A stretch of 64,000 nucleotides of DNA from Clostridia bacterium (GTDB taxonomy: Bacteria > Bacillota > Clostridia > Christensenellales > Borkfalkiaceae), in contig CAAGDF010000003.1 of assembly GCA_900768525.1 (NCBI GenBank), positions 14,581 through 78,580 on the forward strand, written 5' to 3'. Below the pieces are notes generated by a model. The model saw only the letters and a program-made list of their open reading frames with translations. It searched no databases and was not told the DNA's origin. The position numbers were made by a program, and so were the translations under genes. Shown piece after piece: positions 44,251-53,466 of this stretch (position 1 is its first letter; each line of letters opens with the position of its first letter).

Positions 44251-44518
44251 GGCCGTGCATCCGCTTTGACGTAAGGCACCGATGCGGGGGCAGCACAGGT
44301 GGCTCCTTCAAAGCTACCTCATGGCACACGAAGCATATCCGCTTAGTGCTGCTATATCCCTATCCTGACACGGTTCACGGCAGTCCGTTGCATAAGACCT
44401 TGATATCATCACTCCTTATGCTGCTCTGCCATCCATGCGATGCGCCGGGGCGGACCTGCGGTCTTGCTATAGCGGATTGCAAGTTCAGGGCACCGCTAAC
44501 TCCCCACCTGGCACGGCT
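44251..44518 (-). ncRNA. ffs: Signal recognition particle RNA, long Bacillus type
   Basis: About 268 bases. The 5' end GCCGTGC pairs with the 3' end GCACGGC. The Alu-domain segment has GGGGAGTTAGCGGTGCCC followed by the well-conserved AATCCGCTATAGCA. Domain IV has GTGTCAGGA..GGGATATAGCAGCAC, matching the Ffh-binding loop (GUCAGG...AGCAGC). Six T follow the 3' end. An extended -10 element TGGTATAAA lies at 44526-44534 on the minus strand, placing the start near 44519. The length and Alu domain are those of Bacillus/Clostridium scRNA. Confidence 0.93.
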
Positions 44519-44624
44519 ATGTTATTTTATACCAAAGCGATAAATAAATCAAGCAAAAAAAGGCAAAAAGGTCAAAAAGAAATAAACGGTTATGCGATTA
44601 AATGCAAAATTTGCCGAAAAACGC

Positions 44625-44653
44625 TTTACACATTTTTTTACGTATGTTAAAAT
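44625..44653 (+). promoter_or_regulatory. Promoter of the ileS leader
   Basis: TTTACA, 17-base spacer, TAAAAT with an upstream TG (extended -10). A second TATAAT at 44675-44680 lacks a good -35 box. Either gives a leader of over 400 bases before ileS. Confidence 0.7.
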
Positions 44654-44686
44654 GATTTCATATTCAATACATTATATAATGCGAAA

Positions 44687-45015
44687 CGGAAACACGCCTT
44701 TGGGGGCGGTTTTACAAAGCGAGGCAGGGGCGGTGCGAGCCTGCCGTAAAATCCCCATGGGTATCCTTCCGCAGCACAGCCTTCGAAGACGTGGCGCAAT
44801 CGGCTTAAGTTTGCGCGGGCGGAATAGTCGGTTGCGTGATCCTCGCGTCAAGGGGGTTGAGTGCGCTCGGCGTTTATCGGTATACGTTTTGGCGTGCGCG
44901 GCAATTTTTGTGGTTTGCCGTGTCGCTGTCTGTGTTTTACTTGTGTTATCGCCGTGCGAAAAAGAGTGGTAACGCGGTAACTCCGTCTCTTTACGAGGCA
45001 GGGGTTATTTTTTTT
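44687..45015 (+). promoter_or_regulatory. T-box riboswitch leader of ileS
   Basis: The T-box sequence AGTGGTAACGCGG (44965-44977) is followed by AACTCCGTCTC, loop TTTAC, GAGGCAGGGGTT and eight T: an 11-pair terminator with one bulged A (44979-45015). The T-box and terminator share bases, as needed for antitermination by uncharged tRNA. The upstream 280 bases are GC-rich and full of inverted repeats, as expected for stem I. Candidate Ile specifier ATC triplets occur at 44763-44765 and 44839-44841, but I could not fold stem I to decide. Confidence 0.85.
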
Positions 45016-45109
45016 GTCCGCAAGGTTTGTAGTTTCCGGCGGTTTCCGCCGTATGCAGACGTACCGCCCGATTATAAAGCATTGTAAAATAACGGAAGGG
45101 AGTAAAACC

Positions 45110-48100
45110 ATGTACAAAAAAGTCGATACTTCGATGAACTTTTTAGACAGAGAGAAAGAGGTTCTTGATTTCTGGAAAGAGAACGACGTTTTTGAAAAAA
45201 GTCTTGAAAAGACCAAAGACGGCGAAGAATTTTGTTTTTACGACGGACCGCCCACGGCGAACGGCAAGCCGCATATCGGGCATGTTTTAACGCGCGTTAT
45301 GAAGGATATTATACCCAGATTTAAAACGATGAAGGGCATGCACGTCGCGAGAAAAGCGGGGTGGGATACCCACGGACTGCCCGTCGAACTCGAAATCGAA
45401 AAGAAATTAGGGCTTGACGGCAAGCAGGATATCGAAAAGTACGGTATCGAGCCGTTTATCAAGCAATGCAAAGAAAGCGTATGGAAATACGTTGGCGAAT
45501 GGGAGAAGATGTCCGACCGTATAGGTTACTGGGTGGACATGGACAACCCGTACGTTACTTATAAAGACGATTATATCGAGTCCGAATGGTGGGCGCTCAA
45601 AAAGATCTGGGAAAAAGGTTTGTTATACAAGGGCTACAAAATCGTGCCTTACTGCCCGCGCTGCGGCACAGCGCTTTCCTCGCATGAGGTTGCGCAAGGG
45701 TATAAGGACGTAAAAGAAAAATCGATATACGTTAAGTTCAAAGCAAAAGGCGAGGATAAGTATTATCTCGTATGGACGACCACGCCGTGGACGTTGCCGT
45801 CAAACGTGGCTTTGTGTATGAACGCCAAAGAAAACTACGTGGAGATCGAAGCCGACGGAACGAGATACGTTCTTGCCGAAGCACTCGCGCCCAAGCTCTT
45901 TGAAGATTACACGGTAATAAGTACAAAAAAGGGTAAAGATTACGAATATGCCGAATACGAGCCTATGTTCGGTTACGCAGTAGGTTCGTTCAAAGAAAAG
46001 GCGTTCTACGTTACCAATGCGGAATACGTTACGCTTACCGACGGCACGGGTATAGTTCACATTGCGCCCGCTTTCGGCGAGGACGACGCCAACGTGGGCA
46101 GAGCATACAATCTGCCGTTCGTTCAGATGGTCGGTCCCGACGGCAAGTTCGTCGAAGCGGTTACCGATTACAAGGGCATGTTCTGCAAAGACGCCGACAA
46201 ACAGATAATCGCAGACCTTAAAGCGAAGAACGTATTGTTCAAAGAGTTAATGTACGAACACAGCTATCCGCATTGCTGGCGCTGCAACACGCCGCTCATT
46301 TACTATGCGAGAAACAGCTGGTTCATAAAGATGACCGCCGTGCGCGACGAGCTTCTCAAAGCCAACGCGTCGGTCAACTGGATGCCCCCCACGATAGGCA
46401 CGGGGCGTATGGGCAACTTCCTTGAAAACGTTATCGACTGGGGTTTATCCCGCGAGCGTTACTGGGGAACTCCGCTGCCCGTGTGGGTTTGTAAAGACTG
46501 CGGAAAAGTGCATGTGATCGGTTCTCGTCAGGAATTGTACGAACTGTCGGGCAAAAAGAACGTCGAACTGCACCGTCCGTTTATCGACGAAGTTACTTTC
46601 AAGTGCGATAAGTGCGGCGGCGAAATGCACAGGGTAAAAGAGGTTATCGACTGCTGGTTCGATTCGGGCTCGATGCCGTTTGCTCAGCTGCACTATCCGT
46701 TTGAAAACAAAGAACTGTTTGAAAAACGTTTCCCCGCAGACTTCATATCCGAAGCCGTCGATCAGACCAGAGGCTGGTTCTATACCTTGCTTGCGATTTC
46801 CACGCTGCTGTTCGATAAAGCTCCGTTCAAAAACTGCATAGTTTTGGGGCATGTAAACGACAAGAACGGCATCAAGATGAGTAAACACCTCGGCAACGTC
46901 GTCGATCCGTGGAGCGTGCTCGATAAGCAGGGCGCGGACGCGGTAAGATGGTATTTCTACACGTCATCCGCTCCGTGGCTGCCGTCAAGGTTTTATGAGG
47001 ATGCGGTAAGCGAATGTCAGCGTAAATTCATGGGTACGCTGTGGAACACTTATGCGTTCTTCGTGCTGTACGCCGAAATAGATAAATACGATCCGTCGAA
47101 ATACAACCTCAAAGATTGCAAACTGTCGCTTATGGATCGTTGGGTGCTTTCAAAACTCAACACGCTGGTAAAGACGGTAAACGACGGTCTCGAAGAATAC
47201 AAGATTTTTGAAACCTCGCGCGCGATAGAAAGTTTCGTGGACGAACTGTCAAACTGGTACGTTCGCCGCGGCAGAGAAAGATATTGGGGCAGCGATATGA
47301 CTGATGACAAGGCTGCCGCATACACCACGCTGTGGACTGTGCTCGTAACCCTTTCCAAAGTGCTTGCGCCTTACACGCCGTTTATGGCTGAAAGTATCTA
47401 CCGCAACCTTGTTCCGCAATTTTTTGCCGACGCGCCGATATCCGTCCACCTTTGCGATTTCCCGAAGTGCGACGAAAGCATGATCGATACCGAACTCGAA
47501 GAGGGTATGGAGGACGTTCTCAGCATAGTTCTGCTCGGCAGAAGCGCGAGAAACATATCCAACGTAAAGAACAGACAGCCGCTTTCTAAGCTGTACGTAG
47601 CTACCGACAAAACGGTTAAACTCACCGAAGGTCTTTACGAAATCGCCCGCGACGAACTTAACGTTAAGCAGCTCGAACTGCTGCACGACGCAACAAGGTT
47701 CGTAAGCTACAAAATCAAACCGCAGTTAAAAACGTTGGGTCCTAAATACGGCAAAAAACTCAACGCTATCCGCACCTTCCTCGAAACGTGCAATACCGCC
47801 GAGGTTGTCGCAACCGTCAAGGCGGGCAAGACCTATAAAACGGTCATCGACGGCGACGAAGTCGAATTCACGCTCGACGACCTGCTCATCGGTTCGGAGA
47901 GTGCGGAGGGTTATGTGTCCGCAAGCGAAAACGGCCTTACCGTCGTTTTGGACGTTCATCTTACGCCCGAACTTATCGCCGAGGGAATCATGCGCGAACT
48001 CGTATCTAAAATACAGACCATGCGTAAAGAGGCGGGTTTCGAGGTAACCGACAGAATAGTTCTGCGTTACAAAGCCGAGGGCGAATCGCTCAAAGTGCTT

Positions 48101-48241
48101 AAAAACAACGAAAACGAGATTAAAGAAAGCGTTTTGGCTGCCAAAGTCGCGGAAGAAGATCCCGCTACGGCAGGTTACGCAAAAGAATTCACGGTAAACG
48201 ACGACAACGTTACGTTATCCGTGGAAAAATATAACGGTTGA
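45110..48241 (+). CDS. ileS: Isoleucyl-tRNA synthetase
   Basis: A 1043-residue class I synthetase. The HIGH motif is H55-I-G-H58, preceded by PPTANGKP, and the KMSKH motif begins at Lys589; GWDTHGLPVE marks the editing-domain edge. Length and motifs are closer to the long type 2 (eukaryote-like) IleRS than to the ~920-residue type 1, and type 2 enzymes are often less sensitive to mupirocin. GGAAGGGAG lies nine bases before the ATG at 45110. A longer frame from 45014 would begin inside the T-box terminator and is rejected. Confidence 0.96.
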   Translation: MYKKVDTSMNFLDREKEVLDFWKENDVFEKSLEKTKDGEEFCFYDGPPTANGKPHIGHVLTRVMKDIIPRFKTMKGMHVARKAGWDTHGLPVELEIEKKLGLDGKQDIEKYGIEPFIKQCKESVWKYVGEWEKMSDRIGYWVDMDNPYVTYKDDYIESEWWALKKIWEKGLLYKGYKIVPYCPRCGTALSSHEVAQGYKDVKEKSIYVKFKAKGEDKYYLVWTTTPWTLPSNVALCMNAKENYVEIEADGTRYVLAEALAPKLFEDYTVISTKKGKDYEYAEYEPMFGYAVGSFKEKAFYVTNAEYVTLTDGTGIVHIAPAFGEDDANVGRAYNLPFVQMVGPDGKFVEAVTDYKGMFCKDADKQIIADLKAKNVLFKELMYEHSYPHCWRCNTPLIYYARNSWFIKMTAVRDELLKANASVNWMPPTIGTGRMGNFLENVIDWGLSRERYWGTPLPVWVCKDCGKVHVIGSRQELYELSGKKNVELHRPFIDEVTFKCDKCGGEMHRVKEVIDCWFDSGSMPFAQLHYPFENKELFEKRFPADFISEAVDQTRGWFYTLLAISTLLFDKAPFKNCIVLGHVNDKNGIKMSKHLGNVVDPWSVLDKQGADAVRWYFYTSSAPWLPSRFYEDAVSECQRKFMGTLWNTYAFFVLYAEIDKYDPSKYNLKDCKLSLMDRWVLSKLNTLVKTVNDGLEEYKIFETSRAIESFVDELSNWYVRRGRERYWGSDMTDDKAAAYTTLWTVLVTLSKVLAPYTPFMAESIYRNLVPQFFADAPISVHLCDFPKCDESMIDTELEEGMEDVLSIVLLGRSARNISNVKNRQPLSKLYVATDKTVKLTEGLYEIARDELNVKQLELLHDATRFVSYKIKPQLKTLGPKYGKKLNAIRTFLETCNTAEVVATVKAGKTYKTVIDGDEVEFTLDDLLIGSESAEGYVSASENGLTVVLDVHLTPELIAEGIMRELVSKIQTMRKEAGFEVTDRIVLRYKAEGESLKVLKNNENEIKESVLAAKVAEEDPATAGYAKEFTVNDDNVTLSVEKYNG

Positions 48242-48251
48242 CGGTGGCGGT

Positions 48252-49112
48252 ATGAGAGCTGCCGACAAATGGCGCGATTACACCGTAATCGCAACCGGAG
48301 ACGGATATAAATTGGAGCGGTGGGGCAAAGTGGTTTTGCTTCGCCCCGATCCGCAGGTCATATGGAAACCGACTATCGATATGTCGGCGTACAAGGGGCT
48401 TGACGCAAAATACACGCGCAGCGAAAGCGGCGGAGGGAAATGGCAATATTTCGGCAAAGTTCCCGACGAATGGACTATTTCCTACGACGACCTTACTTTT
48501 AAAATCAAACCCATGGGGTTTAAGCACACGGGGCTTTTTCCCGAGCAAGCCGTAAACTGGGATATTATGCGCGGGCTTATAAAAAACGCGGGCAGACCGA
48601 TTTCGGTTCTGAATCTATTTGCGTACACCGGCGGCGCAACCGTGGCATGTCTTAATGCGGGCGCGTCCGTTTGCCATGTCGACGCGGCGAAAGGTATGGT
48701 AGAGCGCGCGGGCGAAAACGTAAGGTTGTCGGGTTTGTCCGATAAACCCGTGCGGTTTATCGTGGACGACTGCAAAAAATTCGTTCAGCGCGAAATCCGG
48801 CGCGGAAGAAAGTACGACGCGATCATAATGGATCCGCCGAGTTACGGCAGGGGGCCCAACGGCGAAATGTGGAAGCTGGAAAACGAGCTTTGCGATCTTG
48901 TGGATTTATGCACGCAGGTACTTTCGGAAAGACCGTTGTTTTTCCTCATAAACAGTTACACGACGGGGCTTCAGCCGCAGGTGCTTAAAAACGTGCTTAC
49001 GCTTGCCATGAAAAATTACGACGGCGAAACCGACGCTTACGAAGTCGGTTTGCCCACCGAAGAGGGCATAATACTTCCGTGCGGCGCAAGCGGGTTGTTT
49101 ATAGGTAAATAA
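48252..49112 (+). CDS. Class I SAM-dependent rRNA methyltransferase (COG1092-like)
   Basis: A 286-residue protein. The SAM-binding motif is VLNLFAYTGGATVACLNAGA, followed by VDAAKGMVERAGENV and the IMDPPSYGRG catalytic-type motif D-P-P-S-Y. These match the RlmI/RlmK group, here without the N-terminal PUA domain. It is likely a 23S rRNA base methyltransferase; the target is not assigned. It starts 10 bases after ileS and precedes an RNA pseudouridine synthase. Confidence 0.85.
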   Translation: MRAADKWRDYTVIATGDGYKLERWGKVVLLRPDPQVIWKPTIDMSAYKGLDAKYTRSESGGGKWQYFGKVPDEWTISYDDLTFKIKPMGFKHTGLFPEQAVNWDIMRGLIKNAGRPISVLNLFAYTGGATVACLNAGASVCHVDAAKGMVERAGENVRLSGLSDKPVRFIVDDCKKFVQREIRRGRKYDAIIMDPPSYGRGPNGEMWKLENELCDLVDLCTQVLSERPLFFLINSYTTGLQPQVLKNVLTLAMKNYDGETDAYEVGLPTEEGIILPCGASGLFIGK

Positions 49113-49167
49113 GGCGCGGCGAAATCGCCGAAATATCAATACAAAAAGAAAAAGCGGAGTTAAATAA

Positions 49168-49878
49168 ATGATTATGAAACCCGAAGACCTCGTAGTTCTT
49201 CACGAGGACAACCATGTAATAGTGGTGTTAAAACCGCAAAACGTACCTTGTTGCGAGGACGAAACCAAGGATATGGACCTTTTGACGGTGGTAAAAGAGC
49301 ATATAAGAATAAAGGAAAACAAACCGGGTAACGTCTATGCCGGGCTTGTCCACAGGCTGGACAGGGTTACCGGCGGCGTAATGGTTTACGCAAAAAGCTC
49401 CAAGGCGGCGTCGCGGCTTTCGGCTCAGATGCGCGAGGGTGATTTCGAAAAGAAATATTCGGCGGTAGTCGTGGGTACTCCGCATGACGATCGCGCAGTG
49501 CTTCGTCACTACGTCAAGAAAAACCCCATAAACAATATGGTTTACGTTTGCGGGCAGACGGTAGAGGGCGCAAAGTTCTGCGAACTCGAATATTTCGTTC
49601 TGCAAAAGGAAAAGGGCTTGTCGCTTTGCAAAGTGATTTTGCATACGGGCAGAACGCACCAGATTCGCGTGCAGATGGCGGCGATAGGTTGCCCTGTATT
49701 CGGCGATATGCGCTACGGCGGCGAAAAGGCCGTCAAGGGCAATCTTGCGCTTTGGGCAACCGAGCTTGCGTTCACGCATCCGGTATCCGGGCAACGTCTT
49801 GTGTTCAAGGTCGAACCCCCGTTAGATAAAACGCCCTGGAATGTGTTCAACACCGAAAAATATATCGATAAATTTTAA
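49168..49878 (+). CDS. RluA-family RNA pseudouridine synthase
   Basis: A 236-residue RluA-type synthase without an S4 domain. The catalytic motif HRLDRVTGGVMVYAK has the essential Asp; GRTHQIRVQMAAIGCPVFGD follows. GGAG precedes the ATG by eight bases. Small RluA proteins modify rRNA or tRNA; the target uridine is not predictable from sequence. It ends the ileS unit. Confidence 0.9.
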   Translation: MIMKPEDLVVLHEDNHVIVVLKPQNVPCCEDETKDMDLLTVVKEHIRIKENKPGNVYAGLVHRLDRVTGGVMVYAKSSKAASRLSAQMREGDFEKKYSAVVVGTPHDDRAVLRHYVKKNPINNMVYVCGQTVEGAKFCELEYFVLQKEKGLSLCKVILHTGRTHQIRVQMAAIGCPVFGDMRYGGEKAVKGNLALWATELAFTHPVSGQRLVFKVEPPLDKTPWNVFNTEKYIDKF

Positions 49879-49988
49879 AAATCGGGTATTTCGGGCGTTG
49901 AAATTGCGGCGATTTGCTTATAGTGCGATTGTTTATAAAACGAGTTGCATGCAGCGCGTTTTGCCGCTAAAAAAGAACGGAGAAAAAA

Positions 49989-51152
49989 ATGAACAGTATT
50001 TTCAACTTAAATTTTCTTGCTGAAAACTCAAAAAACATATTTGATTTTATCACCAAAAATTTTGACGGAATGAGCGGCGTCGACGTTGCGAAAATGCTTG
50101 CCATGTGGGTGATAGGCGGCGTGCTTATATTCCTTGCGATCAAAAAGGATATGGAACCGTCCTTGCTTTTGCCCATGGGTTTCGGTGCGATACTTTGCAA
50201 CCTGCCCAACTCCGGCGCGATCGGCGCGGACGGACCGCTTACCACGCTTTATAACGCGGGTATAAGCAACGAGCTGTTTCCGCTGTTATTGTTCATCGGC
50301 ATCGGCGCGATGATCGATTTCGAGCCTATGCTCGCAAACCCCAAACTTATGCTGTTCGGCGCGGCGGCGCAGTTCGGTATTTTCATGACGCTTAGCCTTG
50401 CCGCGTTCGTGTTCGGCAATATCACCGAAGCGGCTGCGATAGGCATGATCGGCGCGGCGGACGGACCTACTGCAATCGTGGTCGCCAACACACTTAAATC
50501 GTCGCAGGTCGGCTCGATCACCGTCGCGGCGTATTCGTATATGGCGCTTGTGCCTATAATTCAGCCGCCCATTATACGTGCGCTTACCACAAAACACGAA
50601 AGACTTACAAGAATGCCTTATAAACCGCAGTCGGTTTCAAAACTTACCAAAATTCTGTTCCCGATATTCGTAACTATAGTCGCAGGTCTTGTCGCACCCG
50701 CGTCGGTCGCGCTCATAGGCTTTTTGATGTTCGGCAATCTCTTGCGCGAGTGCGGCGTGCTCGGTTCTCTTTCCGAAACGGCGCAAAACGTGCTTGCAAA
50801 TCTCATTACGCTTGTTTTGGGACTTGTGGTCGCTTCGCAAATGCAATACGAAAAGTTTTTGCAGTGGTCAACGCTCATAATTCTTGCGCTCGGCTTGTTC
50901 GCGTTCGTATTCGACACGGCGGGCGGCGTGCTGTTTGCAAAACTTTACAACGTGTTCGCCAAGGAAAAAATCAACCCGATGATCGGCGCGGCGGGTATTT
51001 CCGCATTTCCCATGTCGTCGAGAGTTATTCATAAAATGGCGCTTAAAGAAGATCCGCAAAACTTCATTTTGATGCAGGCGGTGGCGGTCAACGTTTCGGG
51101 GCAGATCGCGTCGGTTATAGCGGGCGGTCTTATACTCGGCTATTTCGGTTAA
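49989..51152 (+). CDS. Sodium-ion-translocating decarboxylase beta subunit
   Basis: A 387-residue membrane protein of the OadB/GcdB/MmdB family, with 9-10 helices. Family motifs include LLLFIGIGAMIDFEPMLANP, GAADGPTAIVVA (D and Ser/Thr near the ion site) and GVLFAKLYNVF. The beta subunit couples loss of CO2 from carboxybiotin to Na+ export. GGAG lies upstream of the ATG. The next gene is a gamma-like subunit. No carboxyltransferase alpha or biotin carrier gene is present in the window, so the substrate (oxaloacetate, methylmalonyl-CoA or glutaconyl-CoA) stays open. Confidence 0.93.
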   Translation: MNSIFNLNFLAENSKNIFDFITKNFDGMSGVDVAKMLAMWVIGGVLIFLAIKKDMEPSLLLPMGFGAILCNLPNSGAIGADGPLTTLYNAGISNELFPLLLFIGIGAMIDFEPMLANPKLMLFGAAAQFGIFMTLSLAAFVFGNITEAAAIGMIGAADGPTAIVVANTLKSSQVGSITVAAYSYMALVPIIQPPIIRALTTKHERLTRMPYKPQSVSKLTKILFPIFVTIVAGLVAPASVALIGFLMFGNLLRECGVLGSLSETAQNVLANLITLVLGLVVASQMQYEKFLQWSTLIILALGLFAFVFDTAGGVLFAKLYNVFAKEKINPMIGAAGISAFPMSSRVIHKMALKEDPQNFILMQAVAVNVSGQIASVIAGGLILGYFG

Positions 51153-51164
51153 GGAGGGGATTGT

Positions 51165-51389
51165 ATGAGAATTTTGAATACCTTGCTTGCGGCTTCGTCC
51201 GAACAAGAAATGTTAAAAGTCAATTTCAGCACGGAAACCCTTGTCGAATCGCTTAAATTTATGGGTATCGGGCTGGTTTGCATTTTTGCCGTAGTGGGCG
51301 TTATCGCGCTCGGAGTGGCACTTTTGAACAAACTCACGAGGAAAAAGAAACCCGCAGGCGGCGAGGAAACCGAAGAGGCCGAAGAATAA
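51165..51389 (+). CDS. Small OadG-like gamma subunit of the Na+ decarboxylase
   Basis: A 74-residue protein with one N-terminal membrane helix (about 31-52, FMGIGLVCIFAVVGVIALGVAL) and a charged tail KKKPAGGEETEEAEE. That is the plan of OadG/MmdC subunits. AAGGAGG lies before the ATG, and it starts 12 bases after the beta subunit. Gamma subunits tether the carboxyltransferase to the beta subunit. The order beta-gamma without alpha is unusual. Confidence 0.82.
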   Translation: MRILNTLLAASSEQEMLKVNFSTETLVESLKFMGIGLVCIFAVVGVIALGVALLNKLTRKKKPAGGEETEEAEE

Positions 51390-51517
51390 GCGGTTTTTTG
51401 GCGGCGGGCGTAACCGTAATGGGTGCGGGCATAGCCGCAATGCACGATAATATCAACTTTTTTTGTAAACTTTTTTGCTGTAAAGAATAACACTTTTATG
51501 TTTTTCGTCATATTTGA

Positions 51518-51546
51518 TTGACAAAGACAAGCTGTTAGTGTAAAAT
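51518..51546 (+). promoter_or_regulatory. Promoter of the 543-residue surface protein
   Basis: TTGACA, 17-base spacer, TAAAAT, about 90 bases before the start codon. Confidence 0.82.
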
Positions 51547-51633
51547 AAAACATATTATGAAAGATTATGTGTGGCAGTACAATTTGCCGAGGCAAAAAGT
51601 CGGCTGCACGGTCAATTTTGGGAGTTTAACTTT

Positions 51634-53265
51634 ATGAAAATGGGAAAAATCACCGCATTCATTACCGCAATCGTTGCGATATTGACGACTTTTTCGTTTT
51701 TAACCCCGGCTACCGCCGCTTTTGCGGACGAAGCGACCGGAACTCAGGCGGAATTTTTATTCGCATACAATTCGTATGACAGTAATTTCGTATTCGGAAA
51801 ACTTGCAGAACAGCTTGATGAAGCAAACAAAGCCGATTACGCAAACTATAAATATACCTTCTCTTACGAACCCACCGGTTTAACCCAGAGCGAAATCGAA
51901 AACTATCTCGGTAAGAAAGTCGGCGATAAAGTAGGCGAGGGCGAAGACGAAAAAACGCTCACCTTAGAAGATTTATTTGCCGAAATGAACGAAAAGTTCG
52001 GCGCAAAGGATATCGAAGTTAAGGTTTCCGATAACAAACTTTCCGAAAGCGGAAGCAAAAAACTCACTTTCAACTATCAAGGCGAATATAAAGCTACTTT
52101 AAAGAGCACGCTTAAGAATTCCGAAGATACCGAGCATGCCGAAAAAGAACCCGTAGAACTTACCTTCAAAACGGTTTCGTCCGACGGTCTTGATCTTACG
52201 CCTGCTTATAATTTCGGCGATTTGAAAGCACTCAAACAGTATGCCGCAACCGTCAAAGAAACCGCTTCGGGCGTTGGTTTCGGCGACGATTTCACATTCC
52301 CCGACATTAAAAACTTGTACACCACGAATTATTACGCTAAAGAAGACGCAAAGCTCACGTTGTTCTATATGACTCCGAGTGCTTCTTCTTTCAGCAAATC
52401 GACCGTCAGCGGTTCAAGTTCTAAAGAATTCGAGCTTAGCTCGCACGGCAAATATACTTTCTATATCGCGCTCGCTAACCCCGTAAACGATAAGGACGAA
52501 GCTATCAGCCTTAACGATTACGAACTTAAAGACGACGGCTACTATAAAGACGACGTTAAGAAATATTACTTGAGCAACGAAACGTTCAGCAGCGTTGTAT
52601 ACGGCGAAGGCGAAGAAAATCCCGATACTACGGGCGTTACCGTTCAGTACCTTTGCGATGCGGGCGGGAATAAACTTTACCCCGTGTTCAGCTTTAATTA
52701 CAGCGGAACAAAAGATCCTAAGGTTATAAAGAGCCAGTCCGAAGGTCAGGTTCACAACGCATATTACGGTCTTACATACACTAACGTAAGCAAACTGCTT
52801 ACCGTTGAATCGGTTTCCGATAGTCAGACGCAATATCGTTTGTATTTCTCCAAGACCGAGCTTAGCAAAGATAAACTCGTTTGGGCAGACGCTGCCGAAT
52901 GGAGCGACAAGATCGAAGACAACAAGCTTTATGACGTAACCGACGAAAAGGACTTTGCGTTCAGCGAATCGACGAGAAACTTCAACGTTGCAAAAAAAGG
53001 TTATTATTACGTTACTTGCGACGTATCTAACGAATTCGGCGGCGACTCCGCTTACGTTGTCATCAACGGCACGAAAGAAATCAGCAAAATCAGTTACACT
53101 CGCGATTGGGGCAAAGAAATAGGCTCTTTCTTCAAGAACAATACGACGTCGGTTATCTTCTTAGGAATTGCTATTCTTTCCTTCATCGGATTGATGCTCG
53201 TTATCTTCATCAAGCCTAAGGACGCAAAAGTGGAAGAAAACGTTACTCCGAAGAGTAAAGACTAA
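51634..53265 (+). CDS. Large membrane-anchored surface protein, unknown function
   Basis: A 543-residue exported protein of no family I know. A signal peptide of about 32 residues ends near ATAAFADEA. A large extracellular part (33-500) is rich in Ser, Asp, Lys and Tyr. One C-terminal membrane helix (about 503-525, VIFLGIAILSFIGLMLVIFI) precedes a short charged tail. GGGAG lies nine bases before the ATG at 51634. There is no sortase motif. The plan resembles the 1043-residue protein at 56840-59971. Codon use looks like that of its neighbours. Confidence 0.75.
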   Translation: MKMGKITAFITAIVAILTTFSFLTPATAAFADEATGTQAEFLFAYNSYDSNFVFGKLAEQLDEANKADYANYKYTFSYEPTGLTQSEIENYLGKKVGDKVGEGEDEKTLTLEDLFAEMNEKFGAKDIEVKVSDNKLSESGSKKLTFNYQGEYKATLKSTLKNSEDTEHAEKEPVELTFKTVSSDGLDLTPAYNFGDLKALKQYAATVKETASGVGFGDDFTFPDIKNLYTTNYYAKEDAKLTLFYMTPSASSFSKSTVSGSSSKEFELSSHGKYTFYIALANPVNDKDEAISLNDYELKDDGYYKDDVKKYYLSNETFSSVVYGEGEENPDTTGVTVQYLCDAGGNKLYPVFSFNYSGTKDPKVIKSQSEGQVHNAYYGLTYTNVSKLLTVESVSDSQTQYRLYFSKTELSKDKLVWADAAEWSDKIEDNKLYDVTDEKDFAFSESTRNFNVAKKGYYYVTCDVSNEFGGDSAYVVINGTKEISKISYTRDWGKEIGSFFKNNTTSVIFLGIAILSFIGLMLVIFIKPKDAKVEENVTPKSKD

Positions 53266-53281
53266 TAATGATAATTATGGG

Positions 53282-53313
53282 GCTGTCGCATTAAAATAAT
53301 GCGACAGCTTTTT
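53282..53313 (+). terminator. Terminator of the surface protein gene
   Basis: GCTGTCGCATT, a five-base loop, AATGCGACAGC, then five T; a perfect 11-pair stem. Confidence 0.92.
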
Positions 53314-53466
53314 GCTTAAGCGAATTGCCGAAAATATGTTTATCACGTCATCCTGAGACCGCTTACTTGTTCGGCTGATGAAGGATCTAGCCGTCAGGCG
53401 CACTTTAATCGCAGTCAAACTAAACTCTCATTCTGATACAAAATAACTTAAAAGAGCGATGCCGCA

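Noticed and set aside
44592..45087. Open frames in the region before ileS
   Set aside because: They cover the T-box leader; structure and terminator explain the sequence and no protein homology is seen.
49911..49930. GCGATTTGCTTATAGTGC as another copy of the dispersed element
   Set aside because: Several core bases are missing; the match could be chance.
53344..53402. GTCATCCTGAG ... GAAGGATCT stretch before gtrA
   Set aside because: It resembles intergenic repeats I recall from gut bacteria, but only one copy is here and no clear structure is present, so I do not call it a feature.
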